Source of the DNA: Galeopsis tetrahit
Lineage: Eukaryota; Streptophyta; Magnoliopsida; Lamiales; Lamiaceae
DNA length: 64,000 nt
Assembly (NCBI GenBank): GCA_963675135.1
Contig: OY776122.1
Coordinates: forward strand, 20,338,881 to 20,402,880
Direction of reading: 5' to 3'
Made by a program: the position numbers and the translations under genes. Numbering within the stretch: the first letter of the stretch is position 1; each line of letters starts with the position of its first letter. Positions 24,119 to 36,400 of this stretch are shown here, piece after piece. The notes below the pieces were generated by a model. The model ran no database searches. It worked only from the letters and a program-made list of their open reading frames with translations, and had not been told where the DNA came from.

Positions 24119-25487
24119 TGCCATTTTTACAAAGTTTTCAAATTGCCTCCCAGGTTTGCATCCCTCACTGAATTGGCCATAGAATCAATTGTGTCGTGAT
24201 GGTTTTTGAATTTGAGGCCTCGGGTGCGGAGTTTTTGACGTCGTCGACAATAACCAAATTGCGCGCACGCTTGTGCGCCATTTTTACAAAGTTTTCAGAT
24301 TGCCTCCCGGGTTTGAATTTCCCACTGAATTGGTCATAGAATCAATTGTGTCAAGAAAGTTTTTGAATTTGAGGCCTCGGGTGAGGAGTTTTTGACGTCG
24401 TCGCCCATAGCCAAACTTGCGCGCATGGTTGTGTGTCGTTTTTACAAAGTTTTCAGATTGCCTCCCAGGTTTGCATCCCTCACTGAATTGGCCATAAAAT
24501 CAATTGTGTCGAGACAGTTTTTGAATTTGAGGCCTCGGGTGCAGAGTTTTTGACGTCGTCGCCCATAGCCAAATTGCGCGCATGCTTCTGCGCCATTTTT
24601 ACAAAGTTTTCAGATTGCCTCCCGAGTTTGCATTTCCCGCTGAATTGGCCATATAATCAATTGTGTCGAGAAAGTTTTTGAATTTGAGGCCTCGGGTGCG
24701 GAGTTTTTGACGTCGTCGCCCATAGCCAAACTTGCGCGCATGGTTGTGTGCCGTTTTTACAATGTTTTCAGATTGCCTCTCAGGTTTGCATCCTTCACTG
24801 AATTGGCCATAGAATCAATTGTGTCGAGACGGTTTTGGAATTTGAGGCCTAGGGTGCGGAGATTTTGACGTCGTCGCCCATAGTCAAATTGCGCGCACGC
24901 TTATGCGCCGTTTTTACAAAGTTTTCAGATTGCCTCTCGGGTTTGCATTTCCCGCTGAATTGGCCATATAATCAATTGTGTCGAGAAATTTTTTGAATTT
25001 GAGGCTTCGGGTGCGGAGTTTTTGACGTCGTCGCCCATAGCCAAACTTGCGCGCATGGTTGTGTGCCATTTTTACAAAGTTTTCAAATTGCCTCCCAGGT
25101 TTGCATCCCTCACTGAATTGGCCATAGAATCAATTGTGTCGTGACGGTTTTTGAATTTGAGGCCTCGGGTGCGGAGTTTTTGACGTCGTCGACAATAGCC
25201 AAATTGCGCGCACGCTTGTGCGCCATTTTTACAAAGTTTTCAGATTGCCTCCCGGGTTTGAATTTCCCACTGAATTGGTCATAGAATCAATTGTGTCAAG
25301 AAAGTTTTTGAATTTGAGGCCTCGGGTGAGGAGTTTTTGACGTCGTCGCCCATAGCCAAACTTGCGCGCATGGTTGTGTGTCGTTTTTACAAAGTTTTCA
25401 GATTGCCTCCCAGGTTTGCATCCCTCACTGAATTGGCCATAAAATCAATTGTGTCGAGACAGTTTTTGAATTTGAGGCCTCGGGTGC
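24119..25487 (+). repeat. Direct duplication, offset 945 bp (3 dimers)
   Basis: Segment 24,119-24,542 matches 25,064-25,487. It includes ccatttttacaaag, cgacaataaccaaatt or cgacaatagccaaatt, tgaattggtcatag, gtcaagaaag, gtgaggag and ccataaaatc, with only a few differences. The sequence in between (24,543-25,063) is other domain II satellite. A related copy of the gtgaggag/gtcaagaaag dimer lies at about 23.3-23.6 kb. Confidence 0.75.
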
Positions 25488-25722
25488 GGAGTTTTTGACG
25501 TCGTCACCCATAGCCAAATTGCGCGCACGCTTATGCGCCGTTTTTACAAAGTTTTCAGATTGCCTCTCGGGTTTGCATGTCCAACTAAATTGGCCATAGA
25601 ATCAATTGTGTCGACAAATTTTTTGAATTTGAGGCCTCGGGTGCGGAGTTTTTGAAGTCGTTGCCCATAGCCAAACTTGCGCGCATGGTTGTTTGCCGTT
25701 TTTACAAAGTTTTCAAATTGCC

Positions 25723-27370
25723 TCCCAGGTTTGCATCCCTCACTGAATTGGCCATAGAATCAATTGTGTCGAGACGGTTTTTGAATTTGAGGCCTCGGGT
25801 GCAGAGTTTTTGACGTCGTCGCCCATAGCCAAACTGCGCGCATGCTTCTGCGCCGTTTTTACAAAGTTTTCAGATTGCCTCCCGGGTTTACATTTCCCGC
25901 TGAATTGGCCATAGAATCAATTGTGTCGAGAAAGTTTTTGAATTTGAGGCCTCGGGTGCGGAGTTTTTGACGTCGTCGCCCATAGGCAAACTTGCGCGCA
26001 TGGTTGTATGCCGTTTTTACAAAGTTTTCAGATTGCCTCCCAGGTTTGCATCCTTCACTGAATTGGCCATAGAATCAATTGTGTCAAGATGGTTTTGGTA
26101 TTTGAGGCCTCGGGTGCGGAGTTTTTGACGTCGTCGCCCATAGCCAAATTGCGCGCACGTTTGTGCGCCGTTTTTACAAAGTTTTCAGATTACCTCTCGG
26201 GTTTGCATTTCCAGCTGAATTGGCCATAGAATCAATTGTGTCGAGAAAATTTTTGAATTTGAGGCCTCGGGTGCAGAGTTTTTGACGTCGTCGTCCATAG
26301 CCAAATTGCGCGCATGGTTGTGTGTCGTTTTTACAAAGTTTTCAGATTGCCTCCCGGGTTTGCATTTCCCACTGAATTGGCCATAAAATCAATTGTGTCG
26401 AGAAAGTTTTTGAATTTGAGGCCTCGGGTGCGGAGTTTTTGACGTCATCGCCCATAGCCAAACTTGCGCGCATGGTTGTGTGCCGTTTTTACAAAGTTTT
26501 CAGATTGCCTCCCAGGTTTGCATCCCTCACTGAATTGGCCATAGAATCAATTGTGTCGAGACGGTTTTTGAATTTGAGGCCTCGGGTGCAGAGTTTTTGA
26601 CGTCGTCGCCCATAGCCAAATTGCGCGCATGCTTGTGCGCCGTTTTTACAAAGTTTTCAGATTGCCTCTCGGGTTTGCATTTCCTACTGAATTGGCCATA
26701 TAATCAATTGTGTCGAGAAAGTTTTTGAATTTAAGGCCTCGGGTACGGAGTTTTACGTCGTCGCCCATAGCCAAACTTGCGCGCATGGTTGTGTGCCGTT
26801 TTTACAAAGTTTTCAGATTGCCTCCCAGGTTTGCATCCCTCACTGAATTGGCCATAGAATCAATTGTGTCGAGACGGTTTTTGAATTTGAGGCCTCGGGT
26901 GCAGAGTTTTTGACGTCGTCGCCCATAGCCAAATTGCGCGCATGCTTCTGCGCCGTTTTTACAAAGTTTTCAGATTGCCTCCCGGGTTTACATTTCCCGC
27001 TGAATTGGCCATAGAATCAATTGTGTCGAGAAAGTTTTTGAATTTGAGGCCTCGGGTGCGGAGTTTTTGACGTCGTCGCCCATAGGCAAACTTGCGCGCA
27101 TGGTTGTGTGCCGTTTTTACAAAGTTTTCAGATTGCCTCCCAGGTTTGCATCCTTCACTGAATTGGCCATAGAATCAATTGTGTCAAGACGGTTTTGGTA
27201 TTTGAGGCCTCGGGTGCGGAGTTTTTGACGTCGTCGCCCATAGCCAAATTGCGCGCACGTTTGTGCGCCGTTTTTACAAAGTTTTCAGATTACCTCTCGG
27301 GTTTGCATTTCCAGCTGAATTGGCCATAGAATCAATTGTGTCGAGAAAGTTTTTGAATTTGAGGCCTCGG
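25723..27370 (+). repeat. Direct duplication, offset 1,100 bp (7 monomers)
   Basis: Segment 25,723-26,270 matches 26,823-27,370. Shared rare markers are gggtttacatttcccgctg, cataggcaaacttg, gtcaagatgg or gtcaagacgg with ggttttggtattt, and gcacgtttgtgcgcc. The intervening 26,271-26,822 holds a B-A-B mosaic monomer and the tagged gtacggagttttacg monomer. Seven monomers is odd, so the copies are out of dimer phase. Confidence 0.8.
26710..26913 (+). repeat. Tagged monomer region: ggtacggagttttacg
   Basis: The A monomer here lacks two bases where normal copies read gagtttttgacg, and has ggtacgg for ggtgcgg. It follows a B monomer with tttcctactgaattgg and ccatataatc. Further tagged copies lie near 4,260, 36,190, 40,440, 42,955, 43,900 and 47,680. 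The combination makes a useful marker for tracing which segments descend from one another. The two-base loss opens a 67-codon frame (26,710-26,913), which I regard as incidental. Confidence 0.8.
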
Positions 27371-30300
27371 GTGCGGAGTTTTTGACGTCGTCGCCCATAC
27401 CCAAACTTGCGCGCATGGTTGTGTGCCGTTTTTACAAAGTTTTCAGATTGCCTCCCAGGTTTGCATCCCTCACTGAATTGGACATAGAATCAATTGTGTC
27501 GAGACGGTTTTTGAATTTGAGGTCTCGGGTGCAGAGTTTTTGACGTCGTCGCCCATAGCCAAATTGCGCGCATGCTTGTGCGCCGTTTTTACAAAGTTTT
27601 CAGATTGTCTCCCGGGTTTGCATTTCCCACTGAATTGGCCATAGAATCAATTGTGTCGAGAAAGTTTTTGAATTTGAGGCCTCGGGTGCGGAGTTTTTGA
27701 CGTCGTCGCCCATAGCCAAACTTGCGCGCATGGTTGTGTTCCGTTTTTACAAAGTTTTCAGATTGCCTCCCAGGTTTGCATCCCCCACTGAATTGGCCAT
27801 AGAATCAAATGTGTCGAGACGGTTTTTGAATTTGAGGCCTCGGGTGCGGAGTTTTTGACGTCGTCGCCCATAGTCAAATTGCGCGCACGCTTGTGCGCCG
27901 TTTTTACAAAGTTTTCAGATTGCCTCTCGGGTTTGCATTTCCCACTGAATTGGCCATAGAATCAATTCTGTCGACAAATTTTTTGAATTTGAAGCCTCGG
28001 GTGCGGAGTTTTTGAAGTCGTTGCCCATAGCCAAACTTGCGCGCATTGTTGTTTGCCGTTATTACAAAGTTTTCAAATTGCCTCCCAGGTTTGCATCCCT
28101 CACTGAATTGGCCATAGAATCAATTGTGTCGAGACGGTTTTTGAATTTGCGGCCTCGGGTGCGGAGTTTTTGACGTCGTCGCCCATAGCCAAATTGCGCG
28201 CACGTTTGTGCGCCGTTTTTACAAAGTTTTCAGATTGCCTCTCGGGTTTGCATTCCCCACTGAATTGGCCATAGAATCAATTGTGTCGAGAAAGTTTTTG
28301 AATTTGAGGCCTCGGGTGCGGAGTTTTTGACGTCGTCGCCCATACCCAAACTTGCGCGCATGGTTGTGTGCCGTTTTTACAAAGTTTTCAGATTGCCTCC
28401 CAGGTTTGCATCCCTCACTGAATTGGCCATAGAATCAATTGTGTCGAGACGGTTTTTGAATTTGAGGCCTCGGGTGCAGAGTTTTTGACGTCGTCGTCCA
28501 TAGCCAAATTGCGCGCATGCTTGTGCGACGTTTTTACAAAGTTTTCAGATTGCCTCCCGGGTTTGCATTACCCACTGAATTGGCCATAAAATAAATTGTG
28601 TCGAGAAAGTTTTTGAATTTGAGGCCTCGGGTGCGGAGTTTTGGACGTCGTCGCCCATAGCCAAACTTGCGCGCATGGTTGTGTGCCATTTTTACAAAGT
28701 TTTCAGATTGCCTCCCAGGTTTGCATCCCCCACCGAATTGGCCATAGATTCAATTGTGTCGAGACGGTTTTTGAATTTGTGGTCTCGGGTGCAGAGTTTT
28801 TAACGTCGTCGTCCATAGCCAAATTGCGCGCATGCTTGTGCGCCGTTTTTACAAAGTTTTCAGATTGCCTCCCGGGTTTGCATTTCCCACTGAATTGGCC
28901 ATAGAATCAATTGTGTCGAGAAAGTTTTTGAATTTGAGGCCTCGGGTGCGGAGTTTTTGACGTCGTCGCCCATAGCCAAACTTGCGCGCATGGTTGTGTG
29001 CCGTTTTTACAAAGTTTTCAGATTGCCTCCCAGGTTTGCATCCCTCACTGAATTGGCCATAGAATCAATTGTGTCGAGACGGTTTTTGAATTTGAGGCCT
29101 CGGGTGCAGAGTTTTTGACGTCGTCGCCCATAGCCAAATTGCGCGCATGCTTGTGCGCCGTTTTTACAAAGTTTTCAGATTGCCTCTCGGGTTTGCATTT
29201 CCCACTGAATTGGCCATAGAATCAATTGAGTCGTGAAAATTTTTGAATTTGAGGCCTCGGGTGCGGAGTTTTTGACGTCGTCGCCCATAGCCAAACTTGC
29301 GCGCATGGTTGTGTGTCGTTTTTACAAAGTTTTCAGATTGCCTCGAAGGTTTGCATTCCTCACTGAATTGGCCATAGAATAAATTGTGTCGAGACGGTTT
29401 TTGAATTTGAGGCCTCGGGTGCAGAGTTTTTGACGTCGTCGCCCATAGCCAAATTGCGCGCATGCTTCTGCGCCATTTTTACAAAGTTTTCAGATTGCCT
29501 CCCGGGTTTGCATTTCCCGCTGAATTGGCCATAGAATCAATTGTGTCGAGAAAGTTTTTGAATTTGAGGCCTCGGGTGCGGAGTTTTTGACGTCGTCGCC
29601 CATACCCAAACTTGCGCGCATGGTTGTGTGCCGTTTTTACAAAGTTTTCAGATTGCCTCCCAGGTTTGCATCCCTCACTGAATTGGACATAGAATCAATT
29701 GTGTCGAGACGGTTTTTGAATTTGAGGTCTCGGGTGCAGAGTTTTTGACGTCGTCGCCCATAGCCAAATTGCGCGCATGCTTGTGCGCCGTTTTTACAAA
29801 GTTTTCAGATTGTCTCCCGGGTTTGCATTTCCCACTGAATTGGCCATAGAATCAATTGTGTCGAGAAAGTTTTTGAATTTGAGGCCTCGGGTGCGGAGTT
29901 TTTGACGTCGTCGCCCATAGCCAAACTTGCGCGCATGGTTGTGTTCCGTTTTTACAAAGTTTTCAGATTGCCTCCCAGGTTTGCATCCCCCACTGAATTG
30001 GCCATAGAATCAAATGTGTCGAGACGGTTTTTGAATTTGAGGCCTCGGGTGCGGAGTTTTTGACGTCGTCGCCCATAGTCAAATTGCGCGCACGCTTGTG
30101 CGCCGTTTTTACAAAGTTTTCAGATTGCCTCTCGGGTTTGCATTTCCCACTGAATTGGCCATAGAATCAATTCTGTCGACAAATTTTTTGAATTTGAGGC
30201 CTCGGGTGCGGAGTTTTTGAAGTCGTTGCCCATAGCCAAACTTGCGCGCATTGTTGTTTGCCGTTATTACAAAGTTTTCAAATTGCCTCCCAGGTTTGCA

Positions 30301-31799
30301 TCCCTCACTGAATTGGCCATAGAATCAATTGTGTCGAGACGGTTTTTGAATTTGCGGCCTCGGGTGCGGAGTTTTTGACGTCGTCGCCCATAGCCAAATT
30401 GCGCGCACGTTTGTGCGCCGTTTTTACAAAGTTTTCAGATTGCCTCTCGGGTTTGCATTCCCCACTGAATTGGCCATAGAATCAATTGTGTCGAGAAAGT
30501 TTTTGAATTTGAGGCCTCGGGTGCGGAGTTTTTGACGTCGTCGCCCATACCCAAACTTGCGCGCATGGTTGTGTGCCGTTTTTACAAAGTTTTCAGATTG
30601 CCTCCCAGGTTTGCATCCCTCACTCAATTGGCCATAGAATCAATTGTGTCGAGACGGTTTTTGAATTTGAGGCCTCGGGTGCAGAGTTTTTGACGTCGTC
30701 GTCCATAGCCAAATTGCGCGCATGCTTGTGCGACGTTTTTACAAAGTTTTCAGATTGCCTCCCGGGTTTGCATTACCCACTGAATTGGCCATAAAATAAA
30801 TTGTGTCGAGAAAGTTTTTGAATTTGAGGCCTCGGGTGCGGAGTTTTGGACGTCGTCGCCCATAGCCAAACTTGCGCGCATGGTTGTGTGCCATTTTTAC
30901 AAAGTTTTCAGATTGCCTCCCAGGTTTGCATCCCCCACCGAATTGGCCATAGATTCAATTGTGTCGAGACGGTTTTTGAATTTGTGGTCTCGGGTGCAGA
31001 GTTTTTAACGTCGTCGTCCATAGCCAAATTGCGCGCATGCTTGTGCGCCGTTTTTACAAAGTTTTCAGATTGCCTCCCGGGTTTGCATTTCCCACTGAAT
31101 TGGCCATAGAATCAATTGTGTCGAGAAAGTTTTTGAATTTGAGGCCTCGGGTGCGGAGTTTTTGACGTCGTCGCCCATAGCCAAACTTGCGCGCATGGTT
31201 GTGTGCCGTTTTTACAAAGTTTTCAGATTGCCTCCCAGGTTTGCATCCCTCACTGAATTGGCCATAGAATCAATTGTGTCGAGACGGTTTTTGAATTTGA
31301 GGCCTCGGGTGCAGAGTTTTTGACGTCGTCGCCCATAGCCAAATTGCGCGCATGCTTGTGCGCCGTTTTTACAAAGTTTTCAGATTGCCTCTCGGGTTTG
31401 CATTTCCCACTGAATTGGCCATAGAATCAATTGAGTCGTGAAAATTTTTGAATTTGAGGCCTCGGGTGCGGAGTTTTTGACGTCGTCGCCCATAGCCAAA
31501 CTTGCGCGCATGGTTGTGTGTCGTTTTTACAAAGTTTTCAGATTGCCTCGAAGGTTTGCATTCCTCACTGAATTGGCCATAGAATAAATTGTGTCGAGAC
31601 GGTTTTTGAATTTGAGGCCTCGGGTGCAGAGTTTTTGACGTCGTCGCCCATAGCCAAATTGCGCGCATGCTTCTGCGCCATTTTTACAAAGTTTTCAGAT
31701 TGCCTCCCGGGTTTGCATTTCCCGCTGAATTGGCCATAGAATCAATTGTGTCGAGAAAGTTTTTGAATTTGAGGCCTCGGGTGCGGAGTTTTTGACGTC
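27315..31799 (+). repeat. Tandem duplication, period 2,205 bp (exactly 7 dimers)
   Basis: Copy 1 (27,315-29,519) and copy 2 (29,520-31,724), plus a short third piece, match with two differences that I noticed: gaagcc/gaggcc at about 27,992/30,197 and cactgaatt/cactcaatt at about 28,420/30,625. Markers are catacccaaac, gttgtgttccg, tcaaatgtgtcg, tcgacaaat, ccgttattac, gtgcgacg, gcattacccactg, gttttggacg, ccccaccgaatt and gagtcgtgaaaa. The unit is a whole number of dimers, so A/B phase is kept. Confidence 0.93.
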
Positions 31800-33412
31800 A
31801 TCGCCCATAGCCAAACTTGCGCGCATGGTTGTGTGCCGTTTTTACAAAGTTTTCAGATTGCCTCCCAGGTTTGCATCCCTCACTGAATTGGCCATAGAAT
31901 CAATTGTGTCGAGACGGTTTTTGAATTTGAGGCCTCGGGTGCAGAGTTTTTGACGTCGTCGCCCATAGCCAAATTGCGCGCATGCTTGTGCGCCGTTTTT
32001 ACAAAGTTTTCAGATTGCCTCTCGGGTTTGCATTTCCCACTGAATTGGCCATAGAATCAATTGAGTCGTGAAAATTTTTGAATTTGAGGCCTCGGGTGCG
32101 GAGTTTTTGACGTCGTCGCCCATAGCCAAACTTGCGCGCATGGTTGTGTGTCGTTTTTACAAAGTTTTCAGATTGCCTCGAAGGTTTGCATTCCTCACTG
32201 AATTGGCCATAGAATAAATTGTGTCGAGACGGTTTTTGAATTTGAGGCCTCGGGTGCAGAGTTTTTGACGTCGTCGTCCATAGCCAAATTGCGCGCATGC
32301 TTGTGCGACGTTTTTACAAAGTTTTCAGATTGCCTCCCGGGTTTGCATTACCCACTGAATTGGCCATAAAATAAATTGTGTCGAGAAAGTTTTTGAATTT
32401 GAGGCCTCGGGTGCGGAGTTTTGGACGTCGTCGCCCATAGCCAAACTTGCGCGCATGGTTGTGTGCCATTTTTACAAAGTTTTCAGATTGCCTCCCAGGT
32501 TTGCATCCCCCACCGAATTGGCCATAGATTCAATTGTGTCGAGACGGTTTTTGAATTTGTGGTCTCGGGTGCAGAGTTTTTAACGTCGTCGTCCATAGCC
32601 AAATTGCGCGCATGCTTGTGCGCCGTTTTTACAAAGTTTTCAGATTGCCTCCCGGGTTTGCATTTCCCACTGAATTGGCCATAGAATCAATTGTGTCGAG
32701 AAAGTTTTTGAATTTGAGGCCTCGGGTGCGGAGTTTTTGACGTCGTCGCCCATAGCCAAACTTGCGCGCATGGTTGTGTGCCGTTTTTACAAAGTTTTCA
32801 GATTGCCTCCCAGGTTTGCATCCCTCACTGAATTGGCCATAGAATCAATTGTGTCGAGACGGTTTTTGAATTTGAGGCCTCGGGTGCAGAGTTTTTGACG
32901 TCGTCGCCCATAGCCAAATTGCGCGCATGCTTGTGCGCCGTTTTTACAAAGTTTTCAGATTGCCTCTCGGGTTTGCATTTCCCACTGAATTGGCCATAGA
33001 ATCAATTGAGTCGTGAAAATTTTTGAATTTGAGGCCTCGGGTGCGGAGTTTTTGACGTCGTCGCCCATAGCCAAACTTGCGCGCATGGTTGTGTGTCGTT
33101 TTTACAAAGTTTTCAGATTGCCTCGAAGGTTTGCATTCCTCACTGAATTGGCCATAGAATAAATTGTGTCGAGACGGTTTTTGAATTTGAGGCCTCGGGT
33201 GCAGAGTTTTTGACGTCGTCGCCCATAGCCAAATTGCGCGCATGCTTCTGCGCCATTTTTACAAAGTTTTCAGATTGCCTCCCGGGTTTGCATTTCCCGC
33301 TGAATTGGCCATAGAATCAATTGTGTCGAGAAAGTTTTTGAATTTGAGGCCTCGGGTGCGGAGTTTTTGACGTCATCGCCCATAGCCAAACTTGCGCGCA
33401 TGGTTGTGTGCC
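30642..33412 (+). repeat. Overlapping duplication, period 1,575 bp (5 dimers)
   Basis: Segment 30,642-31,837 recurs at 32,217-33,412. It includes gtgcgacg, gcattacccactg, ccataaaataaatt, gttttggacg, ccccaccgaatt, tttttaacgtcgtcgtcc and the rare gacgtcatcg at about 31,796 and 33,371. It overlaps the 2,205-bp duplication and contains the 630-bp one. Since 2,205 - 1,575 = 630, the three periods fit one local history of unequal exchange among dimers. Confidence 0.9.
31171..32276 (+). repeat. Duplication, period 630 bp (2 dimers)
   Basis: Segment 31,171-31,646 repeats at 31,801-32,276. It contains the gagtcgtgaaaa B monomer and the cctcgaagg/gcattcctcactg/agaataaatt A monomer. The left limit is the gacgtcg/gacgtca difference at 31,170/31,800, the right limit cgccca/cgtcca at 31,647/32,277. 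It is nested inside the 1,575-bp structure. Confidence 0.88.
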
Positions 33413-36400
33413 ATTTTTACAAAGTTTTCAAATTGCCTCCCAGGTTTGCATCCCTCACTGAATTGGCCTTAGAATCAATTGTGTCAAGACGGTTTTTGAA
33501 TTTGAGGCCTCGGGTGCAGAGTTTTTGACGTCGTCGCCCATAGCCAAACTTGCGCGCATGCTTGTGCGCCGTTTTTACAAAGTTTTCAGATTGCCTCCCG
33601 GGTTTGCATTCCCCACTGAATTGGCCATAGAATCAATTGTGTCGAGAAAGTTTTTGAATTTGAGGCCTCGGGTGCGATGTTTTTGACGTCGTCGCCCATA
33701 CCCAAACTTGCGCGCATGGTTTTGTGCCGTTTTTACAAAGTTTTCAAATTGCCTCCCAGGTTTGCATCCCTCACTGAATTAGCCATAGAATCAATTGTGT
33801 CGAGACGGTTTTTGAATTTGAGGCCTCGGGTGCAGAGTTTTTGACGTCGTCGTCCATAGCCAAATTGTGCGCATGCTTGTGCGCCGTTTTTACAAAGTTT
33901 TCAGATTACCTCTCGGGTTTGCATTTCTAGCTGAATTGGCCATAGAATCAATTGTGTCGAGAAATTTTTTGAATTTGAGGCCTCGGGTGCGGAGTTTTTG
34001 ACGTCGTCGCCTAAAGCCAAACTTGCGCGCATGGTTGTTTGCCGTTTTTACAAAGTTTTCAGATTGCCTCCCAGGTTTGCATCCCTCACTGAATTGGCCA
34101 TAGAATCAATTGTGTCGAGACGGTTTTTGAATTTGAGGTCTCGGGTGCAGAGTTTTTAACGTCGTCGTCCATAGCCAAATTGCGCGCATGCTTGTGCGCT
34201 GTTTTTACAAAGTTTTCAGATTGCCTCCCGGGTTTGCATTTCCCACTGAATTGGCCATAAAATCAATTGTGTCGAGAAAGTTTTTGAATTTGAGGCCTCG
34301 GGTGCGGAGTTTTTGACGTCGTCGCCCATAGCCAAACTTGCGCGCATGGTTGTGTGCCATTTTTACAAAGTTTTCAGATTGCCTCCCATGTTTGCATCCC
34401 TCACTGAATTGGCCATTGAATCAATTGTGTCGAGACGGTTTTTGAATTTGAGGCCTCGGGTGCAGAGTTTTTGACGTCGTCGCCCAAAGCCAAATTGCGC
34501 GCATGCTTGTGCGCCGTTTTTACAAAGTTTTCAGATTGCCTCTCGGGTTTGCATTCCCCACTGAATTGGCCATAGAATCAATTATGTCGAGAAATTTTTT
34601 GAATTTGAGGCCTCGGGTGCGGAGTTTTTGACGTCGTCGCCCATAGCCAAACTTGCGCGCATGGTTGTGTGCCGTTTTTACAAAGTTTTTAGATTGCCTC
34701 GAAGGTTTGCATGCCTCACTGAATTGGTCATAGAATCAATTGTGTCGAGACGGTTTTTGAATTTGAGGCCTCGGGTGCGGAGTTTTTGACGTTGTCGCCC
34801 ATAGCCAAATTGCGCGCATGCTTGTGAGCCGTTTTTACAAAGTTTTCACATTGCCTCCCAGGTTTGCATTTACCACTGAATTGGCCATAGAATCAATTCT
34901 GTCGAGAAAGTTTTTGAATTTGAGGCCTCGGGTGCGGAGTTTTTGACGTCGTCGCCCATAGCCAAACTTGCGCGCATGGTTGTGTGCCGTTTTTACAAAG
35001 TTTTCAGATTGCCTCGAAGGTTTGCATCCCTCACTGAATTGGACATAGAATCAATTGTGTCGAGACGGTTTTTGAATTTGAGGTCTCGGGTGCAGAGTTT
35101 TTGACGTCGTCGCCCATAGCCAAATTGCGCGCATGCTTCTGCGCCGTTTTTACAAAGTTTTCAGATTGTCTCCCGGGTTTGCATTTCCCACTGAATTGGC
35201 CATAGAATCAATTGTGTCGAGAAAGTTTTTGAATTTGAGGCCTCGGGTGCGGAGTTTTTTACGTCGTCGCCCATAGCCAAACTTGCGCGCATGGTTGTGT
35301 TCCGTTTTTACAAAGTTTTCAGATTGCCTCCCAGGTTTGCATCCTTCACTGAATTGGCCATAGAATCAATTGTGTTGAGACGGTTTTTGAATTTGAGGCC
35401 TCGGGTGCAGAGTTTTTGACGTCGTCGCCCATAGTCAAATTGCGCGCACGCTTGTGCGCCGTTTTTACAAAGTTTTCAGATTGCCTCTCGGGTTTGCATG
35501 TCCAACTAAATTGGCCATAGAATCAATTGTGTCGACAAATTTTTTGAATTTGAGGCCTCGGGTGCGGAGTTTTTGAAGTCGTTGCCCATAGCCAAACTTG
35601 CGCGCATGGTTGTTTGCCGTTTTTACAAAGTTTTCAAATTGCCTCCCAGGTTTGCATCCCTCACTGAATTGGCCATAGAATCAATTGTGTCGAGACGGTT
35701 TTTGAATTTGAGGCCTCGGGTGCAGAGTTTTTGACGTCGTCGTCCATAGCCAAATTGCGCGCATGCTTGTGCGCCGTTTTTACAAAGTTTTCAGATTGCC
35801 TCCCAGGTTTGCATTTCCCACTGAATTGGCCAAAGAATCAATTGTGTCGAGAAAGTTTTTGAATTTGAGGCCTCGGGTGCGGAGTTTTTGACGTCGTCGC
35901 CCATAGCCAAACTTGCGCGCATGGTTGTGTGCCGTTTTTACAAAGTTTTCAGATTGCCTCCCAGGTTTGCATCCCTCACTGAATTGGCCATAGAATCAAT
36001 TGTGTCGAGACGGTTTTTGAATTTGAGGCCTCGGGTGCAGAGTTTTTAACGTCGTCGCCCATAGCCAAATTGCGCGCATGCTTGTGCGCCGTTTTTACAA
36101 AGTTTTCAGATTGCCTCTCGGGTTTGCATTTCCTACTGAATTGGCCATATAATCAATTGTGTCGAGAAAGTTTTTGAATTTAAGGCCTCGGGTACGGAGT
36201 TTTACGTCGTCGCCCATAGCCAAACTTGCGCGCATGGTTGTGTGCCGTTTTTACAAAGTTTTCAGATTGCCTCCCAGGTTTGCATCCCTCACTGAATTGG
36301 CCATAGAATCAATTGTGTCGAGACGGTTTTTGAATTTGAGGCCTCGGGTGCAGAGTTTTTGACGTCGTCGCCCATAGCCAAATTGCGCGCATGCTTCTGC

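Larger units (their letters stand above)
12900..25500 (+). repeat. Satellite domain II
   Basis: Dimers here are characterised by B monomers with tttccagctg or tttcccgctg, gagaaatttttt, ccatataatc and attacctctcgg. The A-side variants are cctctcagg, gcatccttcactg, ggttttggaatttg, ggcctagggtgc, gtcgtgacgg and gacaatagcc. The domain holds three nested tandem duplications listed separately. Many monomers are A/B hybrids, especially those with ccattttt and gtcgtgacgg around 17-18 kb and 20-21 kb. No gene is present. Confidence 0.75.

Noticed and set aside
28641..28904. 87-codon open frame on the plus strand, recurring in several higher-order units
   Set aside because: It is opened by the gttttggacg variant, which supplies an ATG reading over the array. 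The same sequence is non-coding in sister monomers.
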